64,000 nt of DNA from Actinomadura rayongensis (GTDB lineage Bacteria > Actinomycetota > Actinomycetes > Streptosporangiales > Streptosporangiaceae), in NCBI RefSeq assembly GCF_009831215.1, contig NZ_WUTW01000005.1:62001-126000 (forward strand). The letters are read 5' to 3'. Each line of letters begins with the position of its first letter. Position 1 is the first letter of the stretch. The notes beneath the pieces were generated by a model. The model made no database searches. It was given only the letters and a program-made list of their open reading frames with translations, and was not told the origin of the DNA. A program made the position numbers and the translations under genes. Shown here piece after piece: positions 24,315 to 32,968 of this stretch.

Positions 24315-24614
24315 ATGACCGCACCGATCGCCACCGAACCGATCGCCGCCGCGCCGATCGGGCCGACCTGGTACGCCGTCGCGGGACCGATCGTGGTCGT
24401 CCTGGCGCTGGCCCTCTGGCTCGCCCTGCTGATGCTCGCCGGGCTGAAGAAGCGCTATCCCGAAGCCTCGTCGTGGACGGTCCCGCACCGCGGGCCGATC
24501 ACCGGCGGCATGGGACGCGGCGGCCCGGCCTGGGAGCGGCGCGAGGGTCTGCCCGAGGAGCCCGCCGAGCCCCGCCGCTCGCTCGCCCGCGAGGACAACG
24601 CCCCCTGGGACTGA
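24315..24614 (+). CDS. Small single-helix membrane protein
   Basis: A 99-residue protein with one hydrophobic helix (about residues 19-44) followed by a cytoplasmic-type tail with PHRGPITGGMGRGGPAWERR and many Glu/Arg residues. I do not recognise the family. A second small membrane protein in this window (29451-29786) has the same layout and a related RGPVKGG motif after the helix. It lies 26 bases after the DUF2207 gene, possibly in one operon. Confidence 0.6.
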   Translation: MTAPIATEPIAAAPIGPTWYAVAGPIVVVLALALWLALLMLAGLKKRYPEASSWTVPHRGPITGGMGRGGPAWERREGLPEEPAEPRRSLAREDNAPWD

Positions 24615-24638
24615 TAGGAACGTCCCCGGAGGTGCCGC

Positions 24639-26858
24639 ATGTCCGAATTGAGCCTGGAGCAGAAGGCGTCGCTCACGTCCGGGAGTTCGACGTGGGACAG
24701 CACGGCGGTGGAGGGCGTCCGGGCCGTCACCTTCACCGACGGGCCGCACGGGATCCGGCGGCAGGAGCGGCGCGACGGCGACGCGCTCGGGCTCACGCAC
24801 AGCGTTCCGGCGACGTGCTTCCCGCCCGCCGTCGCGCTCGGCGCGTCGTTCGACGCGGGGCTCGTGCGGCGGGTCGGCGCGGCGCTCGCGCGGGAGGCGG
24901 CGGCGCTCGGCGCGGACGTCGTGCTCGGGCCGGGCGTCAACATCAAGCGGTCGCCGCTGTGCGGGCGCAACTTCGAGTACTTCTCCGAGGACCCGCACCT
25001 CACCGGCGTGCTCGGCGCGGCCCTGGTGGACGGGATCCAGTCGCTCGGGGTCGGCGCCTGCGTGAAGCACTTCGCGGTCAACAACCAGGAGCACGACCGG
25101 ATGCGGGTCAGCGCCGACGTGGACGAGCGGACGCTCCGCGAGATCTACCTCCCCGCGTTCGAGAAGATCGTCACCGAGGCGCGGCCGTACGCGGTGATGT
25201 GCTCCTACAACAAGATCAACGGCGTCTACGCGAGCCAGAACCGGTGGCTGCTCACCGAGCTGCTGCGCGGTGAATGGGGCTTCGACGGGCTCGTCGTGTC
25301 CGACTGGGGCGCGGTCAACGACCGTGTGGAGGCGCTGCGCGCGGGGCTGGACCTGGAGATGCCGCCGTCCCGGACGGACGACGAGATCGTGGCCGCCGTC
25401 CGCGCGGGCCGGCTGGACGAGGCCGACGTCACCCGCGCCGCCGACCGGATGCGCGCGCTCGTCCGCCGCGTCGACCGGCGCGAGCGCTTCGACGGCTGGG
25501 ACGTCGACGCGCACCACGAGCTGGCCCGCGAGGCGGCGCGGGGCGCGGCCGTGCTGCTGAAGAACGACGGCGTGCTGCCGCTGGATCCCGGCGCGTCCCA
25601 GCGGGTGGCCGTGGTCGGCGAGCTGGCCCGGACGCCGCGCTACCAGGGCCACGGCAGCTCCCACGTCGTCCCGACCCGGCTGGACGACGCGTGGACCGCG
25701 CTTCAGGCCGCCGGGACCGCCGCCACGCTGGACTTCGCCGCCGGGTACCGGCTGGACGGCGTCCCGGACGCGGGGCTGCGCGCCGAGGCGGTCGCCGCCG
25801 CCGAGGTCGCCGACGTGACGCTGCTGTTCCTCGGCCTGCCCGAGGAGGCCGAGTCCGAGGGCTTCGACCGGACGACCCTGGACCTGCCCGCCGACCAGAT
25901 CGCCCTTCTCCGTGCGGTTGCGGAGGTCTGCCCGCGTGTCATCGCGGTGCTGGCCAACGGGGGCGTGGTGTCGGTCGCGGAGTGGCGGGACGCGGCGGCG
26001 GCCGTCCTGGAGGGCTGGCTGCTCGGCCAGGCGGGCGGCGCGGCCGTCGCGGACCTGCTGTTCGGCGCGCACAGCCCGTCCGGGCGGCTCGCCGAGACGA
26101 TCCCGCTCCGGCTCGCCGACGTGCCGTCCTACCTGCACTTTCCGGGCGCGGACGGGCACGTCGTCTACGGCGAGGGCCGCTATGTCGGCTACCGGCACCA
26201 CGACACGCTGGACACCGAGGTCGCCTATCCGTTCGGCCACGGTCTGACGTACACGACGTTCGAGTATTCGGACCTCGCGGTGACGGAGACGGGGCAGAAC
26301 GCCTGGACGGTCGAGCTGACCGTCGCCAACACCGGCGAGCGCGCCGCCGCCGAGGTCGTCCAGCTCTACACGGCGTTCGCGGAGGACGTTCCGAGCCGTC
26401 CGCGCCATGAGCTGCGCGGCTTCCGCAAGGTGTTCCTCGCGCCGGGCGAGGCGCAGCGCGTGACGTTCGCGCTCACCGGCCGCGACCTCGCGTGGTGGTC
26501 CACCGGCCGCGGCGCCTGGGCCGTCTCGGCGGGCCGCTTCACGGTCGAGATCGGCGCGTCGTCCCGCGACATCCGGCTGACCGCCGAGCTGACGACCCCG
26601 GGCGACGGCCATCTGCCGACGCTCACCGGCATGTCCACGCTCGGCGAATGGCTGGACCACCCGATCGGCGGCCCGCTGCTGCGGGCGCGGCTGGCCACCG
26701 ACGCGCCCGACCTCGCCGGGGAGCGGACGTCCCCGATGATGCTCGCGCTCCAGCGCGGGGTGCCGCTGGTGAAGTTCCGGACGTTCGGCGTCCCGCTCGG
26801 CCTGGCGGCGGTGAACGAGCTGGTCGAGGCCGCCGCCCGCGCTGCCGAAACACTTTAA
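24639..26858 (+). CDS. Glycoside hydrolase family 3 beta-glucosidase
   Basis: A 739-residue GH3 enzyme. The TIM-barrel domain carries the catalytic nucleophile Asp in FDGLVVSDWGAVNDR and substrate-binding residues in CVKHFAVNNQEHDRMRVSA. The second alpha/beta sandwich domain includes YQGHGSSHVVPTR, and the C-terminus is a fibronectin III-like domain (AAEVVQLYTAF ... LRGFRKVFLAPGE). There is no signal peptide, so it acts in the cytoplasm on imported oligosaccharides. The ATG at 24639 has CCGGAGGTG upstream. No sugar transporter is adjacent. Confidence 0.93.
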   Translation: MSELSLEQKASLTSGSSTWDSTAVEGVRAVTFTDGPHGIRRQERRDGDALGLTHSVPATCFPPAVALGASFDAGLVRRVGAALAREAAALGADVVLGPGVNIKRSPLCGRNFEYFSEDPHLTGVLGAALVDGIQSLGVGACVKHFAVNNQEHDRMRVSADVDERTLREIYLPAFEKIVTEARPYAVMCSYNKINGVYASQNRWLLTELLRGEWGFDGLVVSDWGAVNDRVEALRAGLDLEMPPSRTDDEIVAAVRAGRLDEADVTRAADRMRALVRRVDRRERFDGWDVDAHHELAREAARGAAVLLKNDGVLPLDPGASQRVAVVGELARTPRYQGHGSSHVVPTRLDDAWTALQAAGTAATLDFAAGYRLDGVPDAGLRAEAVAAAEVADVTLLFLGLPEEAESEGFDRTTLDLPADQIALLRAVAEVCPRVIAVLANGGVVSVAEWRDAAAAVLEGWLLGQAGGAAVADLLFGAHSPSGRLAETIPLRLADVPSYLHFPGADGHVVYGEGRYVGYRHHDTLDTEVAYPFGHGLTYTTFEYSDLAVTETGQNAWTVELTVANTGERAAAEVVQLYTAFAEDVPSRPRHELRGFRKVFLAPGEAQRVTFALTGRDLAWWSTGRGAWAVSAGRFTVEIGASSRDIRLTAELTTPGDGHLPTLTGMSTLGEWLDHPIGGPLLRARLATDAPDLAGERTSPMMLALQRGVPLVKFRTFGVPLGLAAVNELVEAAARAAETL

Positions 26859-26862
26859 TTGT

Positions 26863-26891
26863 TTGCCTAATACATTTAGGCGACCTACGCT
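26863..26891 (+). promoter_or_regulatory. Promoter with internal palindrome, leaderless start
   Basis: TTGCCT (26863-26868), a 17-base spacer and TACGCT (26886-26891) form a good actinobacterial promoter. The spacer contains most of a perfect inverted repeat GCCTAA-TACAT-TTAGGC (26865-26881). The ATG of the FBP gene follows 7 bases after the -10 and has no Shine-Dalgarno, so the transcript is probably leaderless and repressible. Confidence 0.65.
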
Positions 26892-26898
26892 GCACGGC

Positions 26899-27393
26899 AT
26901 GAGACCCGTCACCGAGCGCGACATCCGCACGTCCTTCGTCAACTGCACGCGCGGCGAGGCCAAGCGGCTGGCCGTCCCCCGCGACCTGGCCGAACGCCCG
27001 TGGGACGACCTGGACTTCCTCGGCTGGCGCGACCCCGCCGCCCCGCAGCGCGCCTACCTCGTCGCCGAGAACGGCGACGGGTTCACGGGGGTCGCGCTGC
27101 GGCTGGCGTCCCCGCACGCCGGGCATCTGCGACGCAGCATGTGCTCGCTGTGCCTGACCACGCACTCGGGCGGCGGCGTCGCGCTGATGACCGCCCGCCG
27201 GGCCGGTCAGCGCGGCCAGGGGGGCGATTCGGTCGGGTCCTACTTCTGCTCCGATCTGGCCTGCTCGCTCTACGTGCGCCGCAAGAAGACCGTGGGCGCG
27301 GGCGGCCGGCTCCAGGAGACGCTGACATTGGAGGAGCAGATCGCCCGCACCACCGCGAACCTGGACGAGTTCCTCGCGAAGGTGACCGGGTGA
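26899..27393 (+). CDS. FBP-domain (treble-clef, FusB-like) protein
   Basis: A 164-residue protein of the FBP C-terminal domain family. Four cysteines, C82 and C85 in MCSLC and C117 and C122 in FCSDLAC, fit a treble-clef zinc site. The related staphylococcal FusB/FusC proteins bind elongation factor G and free stalled ribosomes, giving fusidic acid resistance. The actinobacterial members are untested, so ribosome rescue is an inference. It starts at the ATG at 26899, directly after a predicted promoter. Confidence 0.8.
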   Translation: MRPVTERDIRTSFVNCTRGEAKRLAVPRDLAERPWDDLDFLGWRDPAAPQRAYLVAENGDGFTGVALRLASPHAGHLRRSMCSLCLTTHSGGGVALMTARRAGQRGQGGDSVGSYFCSDLACSLYVRRKKTVGAGGRLQETLTLEEQIARTTANLDEFLAKVTG

Positions 27394-27397
27394 GGGG

Positions 27398-28486
27398 TCA
27401 GGACAGTCGGCGGCGGACCGTCCAGAAGCAGAACCCGGCGAGCCCGGCGGCCAGCACCGCGAAGATCCCCGTCTCGGCCCACTGGAACGCCCAGTAGCGG
27501 CTAGACGGCTGGTACACGAGCCGCTGCCGGTAGCCGAGCCGGTTGATCTCGGCGAGGCAGGCGGCGATGGGCGACCGCCCCTCCGGGGGCTGCGCGGACC
27601 GGCTGCCGCCGGGCGGCGCGTTCTGCTCCGGCGCGCACGGCCCGGACGTCGTGGAGACGTTGATCGTCCCGCCGGTGGGCTTCCCCGCCGCGTCCACGAG
27701 CCGGCTCTCCAGCACCCACGCGTCCGGGTCGCCGGGCGCCTGGGCCTGCACGGTGAGCTGGACGGGCTCGCCGTTCCGCCCGACGAAGAAGTCGTCCAGA
27801 TTCGCCTCGCTGATCGTCCTCGACGCCCGCACCGGCGCGGCGTAGTGCGGGCGCACCAGCAGCGGCAGCGCCAGCTGGACGACGACGAAGACCGCGAGCG
27901 TGACGGCCATCGCGGGCAGCGTGCGGCGGACGACCGTCCCGGCCGCGACGCCGAGCAGGAACGCGAACGCCGCGTACGCGACCGGGACGAGCCCGCGCGC
28001 GTCGAACAGCAGCGGCCCCATCCGGGGGAAGCTCGGGATGTTGCGCGCCGCGCTCCCGTCCACCGGCCCGGCCCACCACGTGACGGCGAGGCTGCCGATC
28101 CCGGCGGCGGCCGTCGCGCCGAGCCCGACGAGGACGAGCTTGACGGTCAGCCACCGCGTCCGCGTGACGCTCTGGTTCCAGACGAGCCGGTGCGTGCCGG
28201 TCTCCAGCTCGCGGGTGATGAGCGGCGCGCCCCAGAACAGGCCGAGCAGCGCGGGCAGCAGCAGCACGACGACCGTGACGCCGAAGAACGCCGCCATGTG
28301 CGCGTGGTAGAAGTCCTGGTAGAAGTTGCCGCATCCGCCCGGACGGCGTTTGCACGCGGCGACACCCGCGGCGTAGTCGTCCGCCATGCCGGGCCCGGTG
28401 AGCGCGAGGACGGCGGCGAGCGCGGCCAGCAGCGCGGCGGCCGTCGCGGCGGACGCCCGGAACTGCCGCCAGGTCAGCCAGATCAT
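27398..28486 (-). CDS. ABC-2 type transporter, membrane subunit
   Basis: A 362-residue permease with six predicted helices. It opens with MIWLTWRQFRASAATAAALL and has a long extracytoplasmic loop with cysteines (AACKRRPGGCGNFYQ). The stretch LFWGAPLITRELETGTHRLV is typical of ABC-2 permeases that pair with actinobacterial YtrB-like ATPases. A second large outer loop lies before the last helix (GPCAPEQNAPPGG). The ATG at 28486 has GGAGG upstream and overlaps the ATPase stop codon. Cargo unknown. Confidence 0.85.
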   Translation of the reverse strand: MIWLTWRQFRASAATAAALLAALAAVLALTGPGMADDYAAGVAACKRRPGGCGNFYQDFYHAHMAAFFGVTVVVLLLPALLGLFWGAPLITRELETGTHRLVWNQSVTRTRWLTVKLVLVGLGATAAAGIGSLAVTWWAGPVDGSAARNIPSFPRMGPLLFDARGLVPVAYAAFAFLLGVAAGTVVRRTLPAMAVTLAVFVVVQLALPLLVRPHYAAPVRASRTISEANLDDFFVGRNGEPVQLTVQAQAPGDPDAWVLESRLVDAAGKPTGGTINVSTTSGPCAPEQNAPPGGSRSAQPPEGRSPIAACLAEINRLGYRQRLVYQPSSRYWAFQWAETGIFAVLAAGLAGFCFWTVRRRLS

Positions 28487-29316
28487 CGGTCCTCCGACAT
28501 GTAGGCGAGGACGAGATCTTCCAGCCCGACCTCGGCGACCGTCCAGGCCGGGTCCGGCGCGGGGTCGTCGGCGCGGGCGATGTAGCTGCTCTGCCGCTCG
28601 GCGTGGACGGCCGCGACGACATGCCAGCCGGGCGGCGGCGCGCCCGGCGGCCCGGTGAGGCGGCGGTGCGCGGCGAGCAGCGCGTCGGTCTCCCCCGCGA
28701 GCCGGACCCGCGACGCCACGAGGACGACCAGGTAGTCGCACGCCCGCTCCACGTCCGACACCAGATGGGACGACAGCACCACGCTGATCCCCTGCTCGGC
28801 GGCGGCCTCCATCAGGCCCTGGACGAACCCGCGCCGCGCGAGCGGGTCGAGGGCGGCGACGGGCTCGTCCAGGAACAGCAGCTCGGGCCGCTTGGCGAGA
28901 CCGAGCGTCAGCGCGAGCTGCGCGCGCTGGCCGCCCGACAGCCGTCCGGCCCGCCGCGCGGGGTCCAGGCCGACGCGCGCGACGCGCTCGCGGGCGAACG
29001 CGTCGTCCCAGCGCGGGTTGAGGCGGGCGCCGAGCCGCAGGTGCTCGGCGACGGTCAGCCCGGCGTAGGTCGGGGTGTCCTGGGCGACGAACCCGACGCG
29101 CGCCAGCCGTCCCGGCCCGCCGCCGAGCACGGTGACGCGCCCCGCGCTCGGGACGGCCTGCCCGCTCGCCAGGCTGAGCAGCGTCGTCTTCCCGGCGCCG
29201 TTCGGGCCGACCAGCCCGACGACGTGCCCGGACGGGACGTCCAGCGTGCAGTCGGCCAGCGCCCAGCGTTTCCCGTACCTCTTGCCGAGCCCTTCGGCCC
29301 GCAGCACAGCGGTCAT
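28483..29316 (-). CDS. ABC transporter ATP-binding subunit
   Basis: A 277-residue ATPase with Walker A GPNGAGKTT, signature LSGGQRAQL, Walker B LLFLDEPVAALDPLARRG and the switch histidine in VVLSSHLVSDVERA. It pairs with the ABC-2 permease encoded directly downstream. The ATG at 29316 with GAGG upstream is preferred over the GTG at 29322. No GntR regulator, which usually precedes such pairs, is present; the AT-rich stretch 29323-29365 probably holds the promoter. Confidence 0.92.
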   Translation of the reverse strand: MTAVLRAEGLGKRYGKRWALADCTLDVPSGHVVGLVGPNGAGKTTLLSLASGQAVPSAGRVTVLGGGPGRLARVGFVAQDTPTYAGLTVAEHLRLGARLNPRWDDAFARERVARVGLDPARRAGRLSGGQRAQLALTLGLAKRPELLFLDEPVAALDPLARRGFVQGLMEAAAEQGISVVLSSHLVSDVERACDYLVVLVASRVRLAGETDALLAAHRRLTGPPGAPPPGWHVVAAVHAERQSSYIARADDPAPDPAWTVAEVGLEDLVLAYMSEDR

Positions 29317-29450
29317 GGTCACCTCTATTTATCTAGGGTCGTAGCACTATAGGGTTATGACTCAATGCGCTGTCAATCGGACGACCGCGTTTGGGCCCGT
29401 CCGCTCCGGTTACGGCAGAAGGCAGAGTTCTAGGCAGGGAGGTAGAACCG

Positions 29451-29786
29451 ATGAACGCAGCACTCATGGCCGCGCAGCACGCCCAGGGCTGGCGCCTCGG
29501 GCTCAACTCCCTCTTCTGGATCGGGCCGGTCGTCATGTTCCTGGCCCTGGCCGGCTGGCTGGCCCTGACGGCGCTCGGCGCGGTCCGGACCCGTCACGTC
29601 TCGCCCGGCCACGAGCCCGCGCCCGAGCGCGGACCCGTCAAGGGCGGCTTCCAGAAGTCATCGCACGGGATGTTCTCGCACAGCTACGCGCCGGACCAGA
29701 TCCCGGTCTCACCCGAGGAACAGGCCCGCAGCGACCCGGATCGCTCCCACCGGTACGGCACCGCCGTGAAGCAGCGGCGCGGCTAG
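29451..29786 (+). CDS. Small single-helix membrane protein
   Basis: A 111-residue protein with one hydrophobic helix (about residues 18-45), followed by a Pro/Gly-rich tail with PERGPVKGGFQKSSHG. The layout matches the small membrane protein at 24315-24614, with a shared RGP-hydrophobic-x-GG motif after the helix. The ATG at 29451 has AGGGAGG upstream. Its last 78 bases overlap the 3' end of the convergent asparaginase gene. Function unknown. Confidence 0.6.
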   Translation: MNAALMAAQHAQGWRLGLNSLFWIGPVVMFLALAGWLALTALGAVRTRHVSPGHEPAPERGPVKGGFQKSSHGMFSHSYAPDQIPVSPEEQARSDPDRSHRYGTAVKQRRG

Positions 29787-30671
29787 TTCCGCGAGGTCGT
29801 CCGGACCGGCGACGCCGAGGGCGCGCAGCAGCGCGACCGTCACCGGCGTCCGGGCGCGCATGGCGCCGTCGTCGATCTTGACGGCGCCCGCCCGGCCGTC
29901 GGCGCACGCGAACGCGTCCACGCCCTCGGCGCCGCACTTCACGAGCAGCCCGGGGACGGCCCGCATCAGCGTGTTCTCCTCGCGGCGCGTGCCGGACGTC
30001 CACTGCGGATGGGCGCGCATCGCGTCGGCGACGCGGCGCTCGGGCGTCCCCGGCGCGGCGAGGACGAGCCGCCGGAACGCCCGCGCGACGCCCGTCACCG
30101 ACACCGCGAACAGCGGCGCGCCGCAGCCGTCCACGCCGGTCGCGGCGGGCTTCTCGCCCGTCAGCTCGGCGACGGCCGCGCGCACCGCGAGCTGGAGCGG
30201 GTGGCCGGGCTCCAGGTAGGTCGCGGTGGGCCAGCCCGCCGCGACGCACGCGGCGAGCATCCCGGCGTGCTTGCCGGAGCAGTTCATGCGCAGCGCGGAC
30301 CGCGTCCCGCCGTCCCGGACGACCTGCCGCTCCACCGCCGGGTCCAGCGGCCACGACGCGGGGCACTGGAGATCGTCGGCGCCCAGCCCGGCGCCCGCGA
30401 GGATCCGCTCGACGCCCGCGACGTGGAAGTCCTCGCCCGAGTGGCTTCCGGCGGCGAGGGCCAGCAGCTCGCCGTCCAGGTCCAGCCCGGACCGCAGCAT
30501 CGCGACGGCCTGCATCGGCTTGTTCGCCGAGCGCGGGAAGACGGGCTGGTCCGGATCCCCGGCGGACGCGGCGACGCCGCCGTCCGCGCCGAGCCCGACC
30601 GCGCTCCCCCGGTGCCGCGACTCCACGAACCCGGACCGCTCGACCTCGACCAGAACCGGATTCACGCCCAT
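29709..30671 (-). CDS. L-asparaginase, PF06089 (Rhizobium-type) family
   Basis: A 320-residue serine-type asparaginase of the Rhizobium etli class. Conserved elements are VFPRSANKPMQAV, RMNCSGKHAGMLAA and ATGVDGCGAPLFAV, which contain the catalytic Ser-Lys pair and a Cys-Gly site. It would hydrolyse L-asparagine to aspartate and ammonia in the cytoplasm. The 3' end runs 78 bases into the convergent small membrane protein gene; both reading frames look genuine up to their ends. Confidence 0.88.
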   Translation of the reverse strand: MGVNPVLVEVERSGFVESRHRGSAVGLGADGGVAASAGDPDQPVFPRSANKPMQAVAMLRSGLDLDGELLALAAGSHSGEDFHVAGVERILAGAGLGADDLQCPASWPLDPAVERQVVRDGGTRSALRMNCSGKHAGMLAACVAAGWPTATYLEPGHPLQLAVRAAVAELTGEKPAATGVDGCGAPLFAVSVTGVARAFRRLVLAAPGTPERRVADAMRAHPQWTSGTRREENTLMRAVPGLLVKCGAEGVDAFACADGRAGAVKIDDGAMRARTPVTVALLRALGVAGPDDLAELAAPLLHGGAVPVGAIRVAAGLFLG

Positions 30672-30695
30672 GGCGCCAATATAGGCAGCCGCGTC

Positions 30696-32102
30696 TCAGC
30701 CGGTTCCGACCGCCCCCCGCAGGTCGGCGGCGCGGGCGCGGGCCAGCGCGGCGGCGCCCCGCTCGCCGAGCCCGTCGGCGACGGCGGCGTGCTTGAGCCA
30801 GTTGAACGGGCTGCACGGCCGGACGTTGATCCGCTCGCTCGTCAGCACCCGCGCGTGCCCGAGCCGTCCGCCGCGCAGCGCGGCCTCCAGCAGCGTCTTC
30901 AGGACGACGTCGCGCTGCGCGTGGCTGCCGCCGAACTCGTGGAGGCGGTGCCGGACCGGCCACAGTAGATCGACGGCCCGTTCGTGGTCGCCACGTCCGT
31001 AGGCGATGAGCGCGCGGCACACCGGCAGCCCGACGCGCGCCGTCATCTCCTGGTTCGTGGCGCCCAGGTCGTGTTCGAGATACGCGACGCGGTTCGCCAC
31101 GAGCGCGTCCGCCGCCGCGAACCGTCCCGCGCCGACGAACGCCATCACCGCGTGCATGTCGTTGAACGCCGAGCACGGCTCGGTCGTGAGCGGTTCCCAC
31201 GCGTCGGCGAGCGCGGTCCACCGCTCGGTCCGGTCGTCGCCCTCCAGCAGGAGCCGCCACAGCAGCGCGGACGCGTCGAGCAGGTCCATCGGCATCCCGG
31301 CGGCGTCCGGGCCGTGCAGGACGGCGTCGTAGATCTCCAGCGCCCGCGCCGTATCGCCCGCCTCCAGCGCGTACAGGGCGTAGTGCCACCAGGTGTGGAC
31401 GTTGAAGAACGTCCCGGTGGACCAGTCGCCGAGCCGCGCGTCCAGATACCCGAGCCCGGTGCGGAACCGGCCCTGCATCTCGTAGGTGTGGGCGACGGCG
31501 TGGATCGCCCACACGTCCTTCGGGTTCAGCTCGACCGCGCGCAGCCCCACGTCCTCGGACCGGTCGTAGTGCCCGGCCTCCTCCAGCCCGAACGCGAACA
31601 TGCCGAGCAGGTGGCCGCGGTGCCGGTCGTCGTCGTGCCAGGCCGACAGGGCGCCGCCGACGCGGTCGCGCAGCGCGCGGGCGTCGCCGGTCAGGTAGTC
31701 GATCTGGTGCCCGGCGATGAGCGCGAGGACGTCGCGCGGATGCTCCTCGGTGATCCGGGCGAGCAGCGCGCCGCACGCCCGCAGGTCGCCGCCGAGCAGC
31801 GCCTCGACGGCCGCGACGTGGGCGCGCTCGCGCGGCAGCAGGCCGGAGACGTCCAGCTCCGCGCGGAACGCGGCGTAGCGGTCGCGGCCCGCGCGCGTCT
31901 CGGCCGCGTCGGTCGTGAGCACCGACAGGTAGGCCGCGAGGACGTGCCCGAGCACGAACCCCGGGTCCGCCGCCAGCGCGGCCTTCGCCTCGGCGTCCAC
32001 CGCCGCGCGGAAGTGCAGCAGCTCGTGGAGCGCCCGGTCGTAGTGGCGGACGGCCTCGTCCGTCCCCCGCAGTTCCAGTCCGTGTTCGTCGCGCCGCATC
32101 AT
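30696..32102 (-). CDS. TTC38-like tetratricopeptide repeat protein
   Basis: A 468-residue helical-repeat protein of the TTC38 family. Matching regions are DPGFVLGHVLAAYLSVL near the N-terminus, the central NPKDVWAIHAVAHTYEMQGR and FFNVHTWWHYALYALEAGD, and EPCSAFNDMHAVMAFVGAGR. It has no signal peptide or catalytic motif that I recognise. Bacterial TTC38-like proteins are of unknown function and may be scaffolds. Two ATG codons (32102 and 32099) are possible starts. Confidence 0.8.
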   Translation of the reverse strand: MMRRDEHGLELRGTDEAVRHYDRALHELLHFRAAVDAEAKAALAADPGFVLGHVLAAYLSVLTTDAAETRAGRDRYAAFRAELDVSGLLPRERAHVAAVEALLGGDLRACGALLARITEEHPRDVLALIAGHQIDYLTGDARALRDRVGGALSAWHDDDRHRGHLLGMFAFGLEEAGHYDRSEDVGLRAVELNPKDVWAIHAVAHTYEMQGRFRTGLGYLDARLGDWSTGTFFNVHTWWHYALYALEAGDTARALEIYDAVLHGPDAAGMPMDLLDASALLWRLLLEGDDRTERWTALADAWEPLTTEPCSAFNDMHAVMAFVGAGRFAAADALVANRVAYLEHDLGATNQEMTARVGLPVCRALIAYGRGDHERAVDLLWPVRHRLHEFGGSHAQRDVVLKTLLEAALRGGRLGHARVLTSERINVRPCSPFNWLKHAAVADGLGERGAAALARARAADLRGAVGTG

Positions 32103-32157
32103 CGCCTCCCGGTCTCGCCCTCGACTGTCTCGCGGCCGGGGGCCGCCGCGCCACCCG

Positions 32158-32418
32158 TCAGGCGAAGCGCAGCGCCGCGACGGCGACCGGGCCGAACGCG
32201 TCCAGCCTCGTCTTGCGCGGCACGACGACGGCGGGGGCGCCCGCGCACGCCTCGTCGGTGAAGAGGTGCACGTCGCGCGTGTGCGAGCGGTTGACGGCCG
32301 ACGCGGTGACGAACGGCGCGGACAGCGGCACGCACCCGTCCTGCTCGGGCACCAGCAGCTCGTCGCCGCCGAGGTCCGGCGCGGAGTGCAGGTACAGATA
32401 GTCGGTCCGGTTACCCAT
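32158..32418 (-). CDS. Hypothetical protein
   Basis: An 86-residue protein of unknown family. It contains YLYLHSAPDLGGDELLVPEQ, a central SRSH-like region (NRSHTRDVHLFTDEACAGAP) and a hydrophobic end. The single cysteine and lack of a signal peptide suggest a cytoplasmic protein. The ATG at 32418 is chosen for the GAGGAG directly upstream. It stands between the TTC38-like gene and a membrane-protein gene. Confidence 0.55.
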   Translation of the reverse strand: MGNRTDYLYLHSAPDLGGDELLVPEQDGCVPLSAPFVTASAVNRSHTRDVHLFTDEACAGAPAVVVPRKTRLDAFGPVAVAALRFA

Positions 32419-32460
32419 GACTCTCCTCATCGAGACGTTTACGGAGCGTCATCGTACGGG

Positions 32461-32907
32461 TCAGTGGACGAGCCCGTAGACCGTACCGGCGAGGATCACC
32501 ACCGTGCCCGCCGCCGCGGACACCAGCGCGATCAGGTCGGCCTGCGCGAGCCGCGCCCGCACCACCCAGGGGCCCGGCGCGGCCGGACGGCGCCCCGCCA
32601 GCCGCCACAGCGCCTCGTTCTTCAGCTTCTGGTGCTCGCCCCGGCACGCGAACAACCGCCCCCGGACGGGCTCGCGGCACGAGAACCCCTGCCGCGTCAT
32701 CACCCGGCACACCGCCGGGACGAACAGGAACTCGTACCCGCACCACAGCAGCACGCCGAACAGCGCGAGCCGCCAGGACGCCGTCCAGACGGCCGCGACC
32801 GCGAGGGCCGCGAAGACCGTCCACCACACCGCGACGGGCTCGCGCCGCCGCCGGCGACGGCGGCCGGGCCGGGCGCGGCCGACGGCCGGCTCGTTGTCGG
32901 GGTCCAC
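32461..32907 (-). CDS. Hypothetical membrane protein
   Basis: A 148-residue protein. It has a strongly basic start (RPGRRRRRRREPVAV), two close hydrophobic helices (about residues 27-45 and 48-66), a central cysteine-containing stretch (RQGFSCREPVRGRLFACRGE) and a C-terminal helix. I do not recognise a family. The start is a GTG at 32907; there is a 61-base gap to the YgfZ gene upstream on the same strand. Confidence 0.55.
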   Translation of the reverse strand: MDPDNEPAVGRARPGRRRRRRREPVAVWWTVFAALAVAAVWTASWRLALFGVLLWCGYEFLFVPAVCRVMTRQGFSCREPVRGRLFACRGEHQKLKNEALWRLAGRRPAAPGPWVVRARLAQADLIALVSAAAGTVVILAGTVYGLVH

Positions 32908-32968
32908 GACCGTGCCTTCCTCTCCCGGGGCGCGCTGTGCCCCGGGATCTGCCCGGACTCGGGGCGGT

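Noticed and set aside
23637..26963. A 1108-codon open frame on the minus strand
   Set aside because: It is an antisense shadow of the DUF2207 and GH3 genes. The translation is Arg/Ala/Gly/His-rich with no family motif; long stop-free frames are expected at this GC content.
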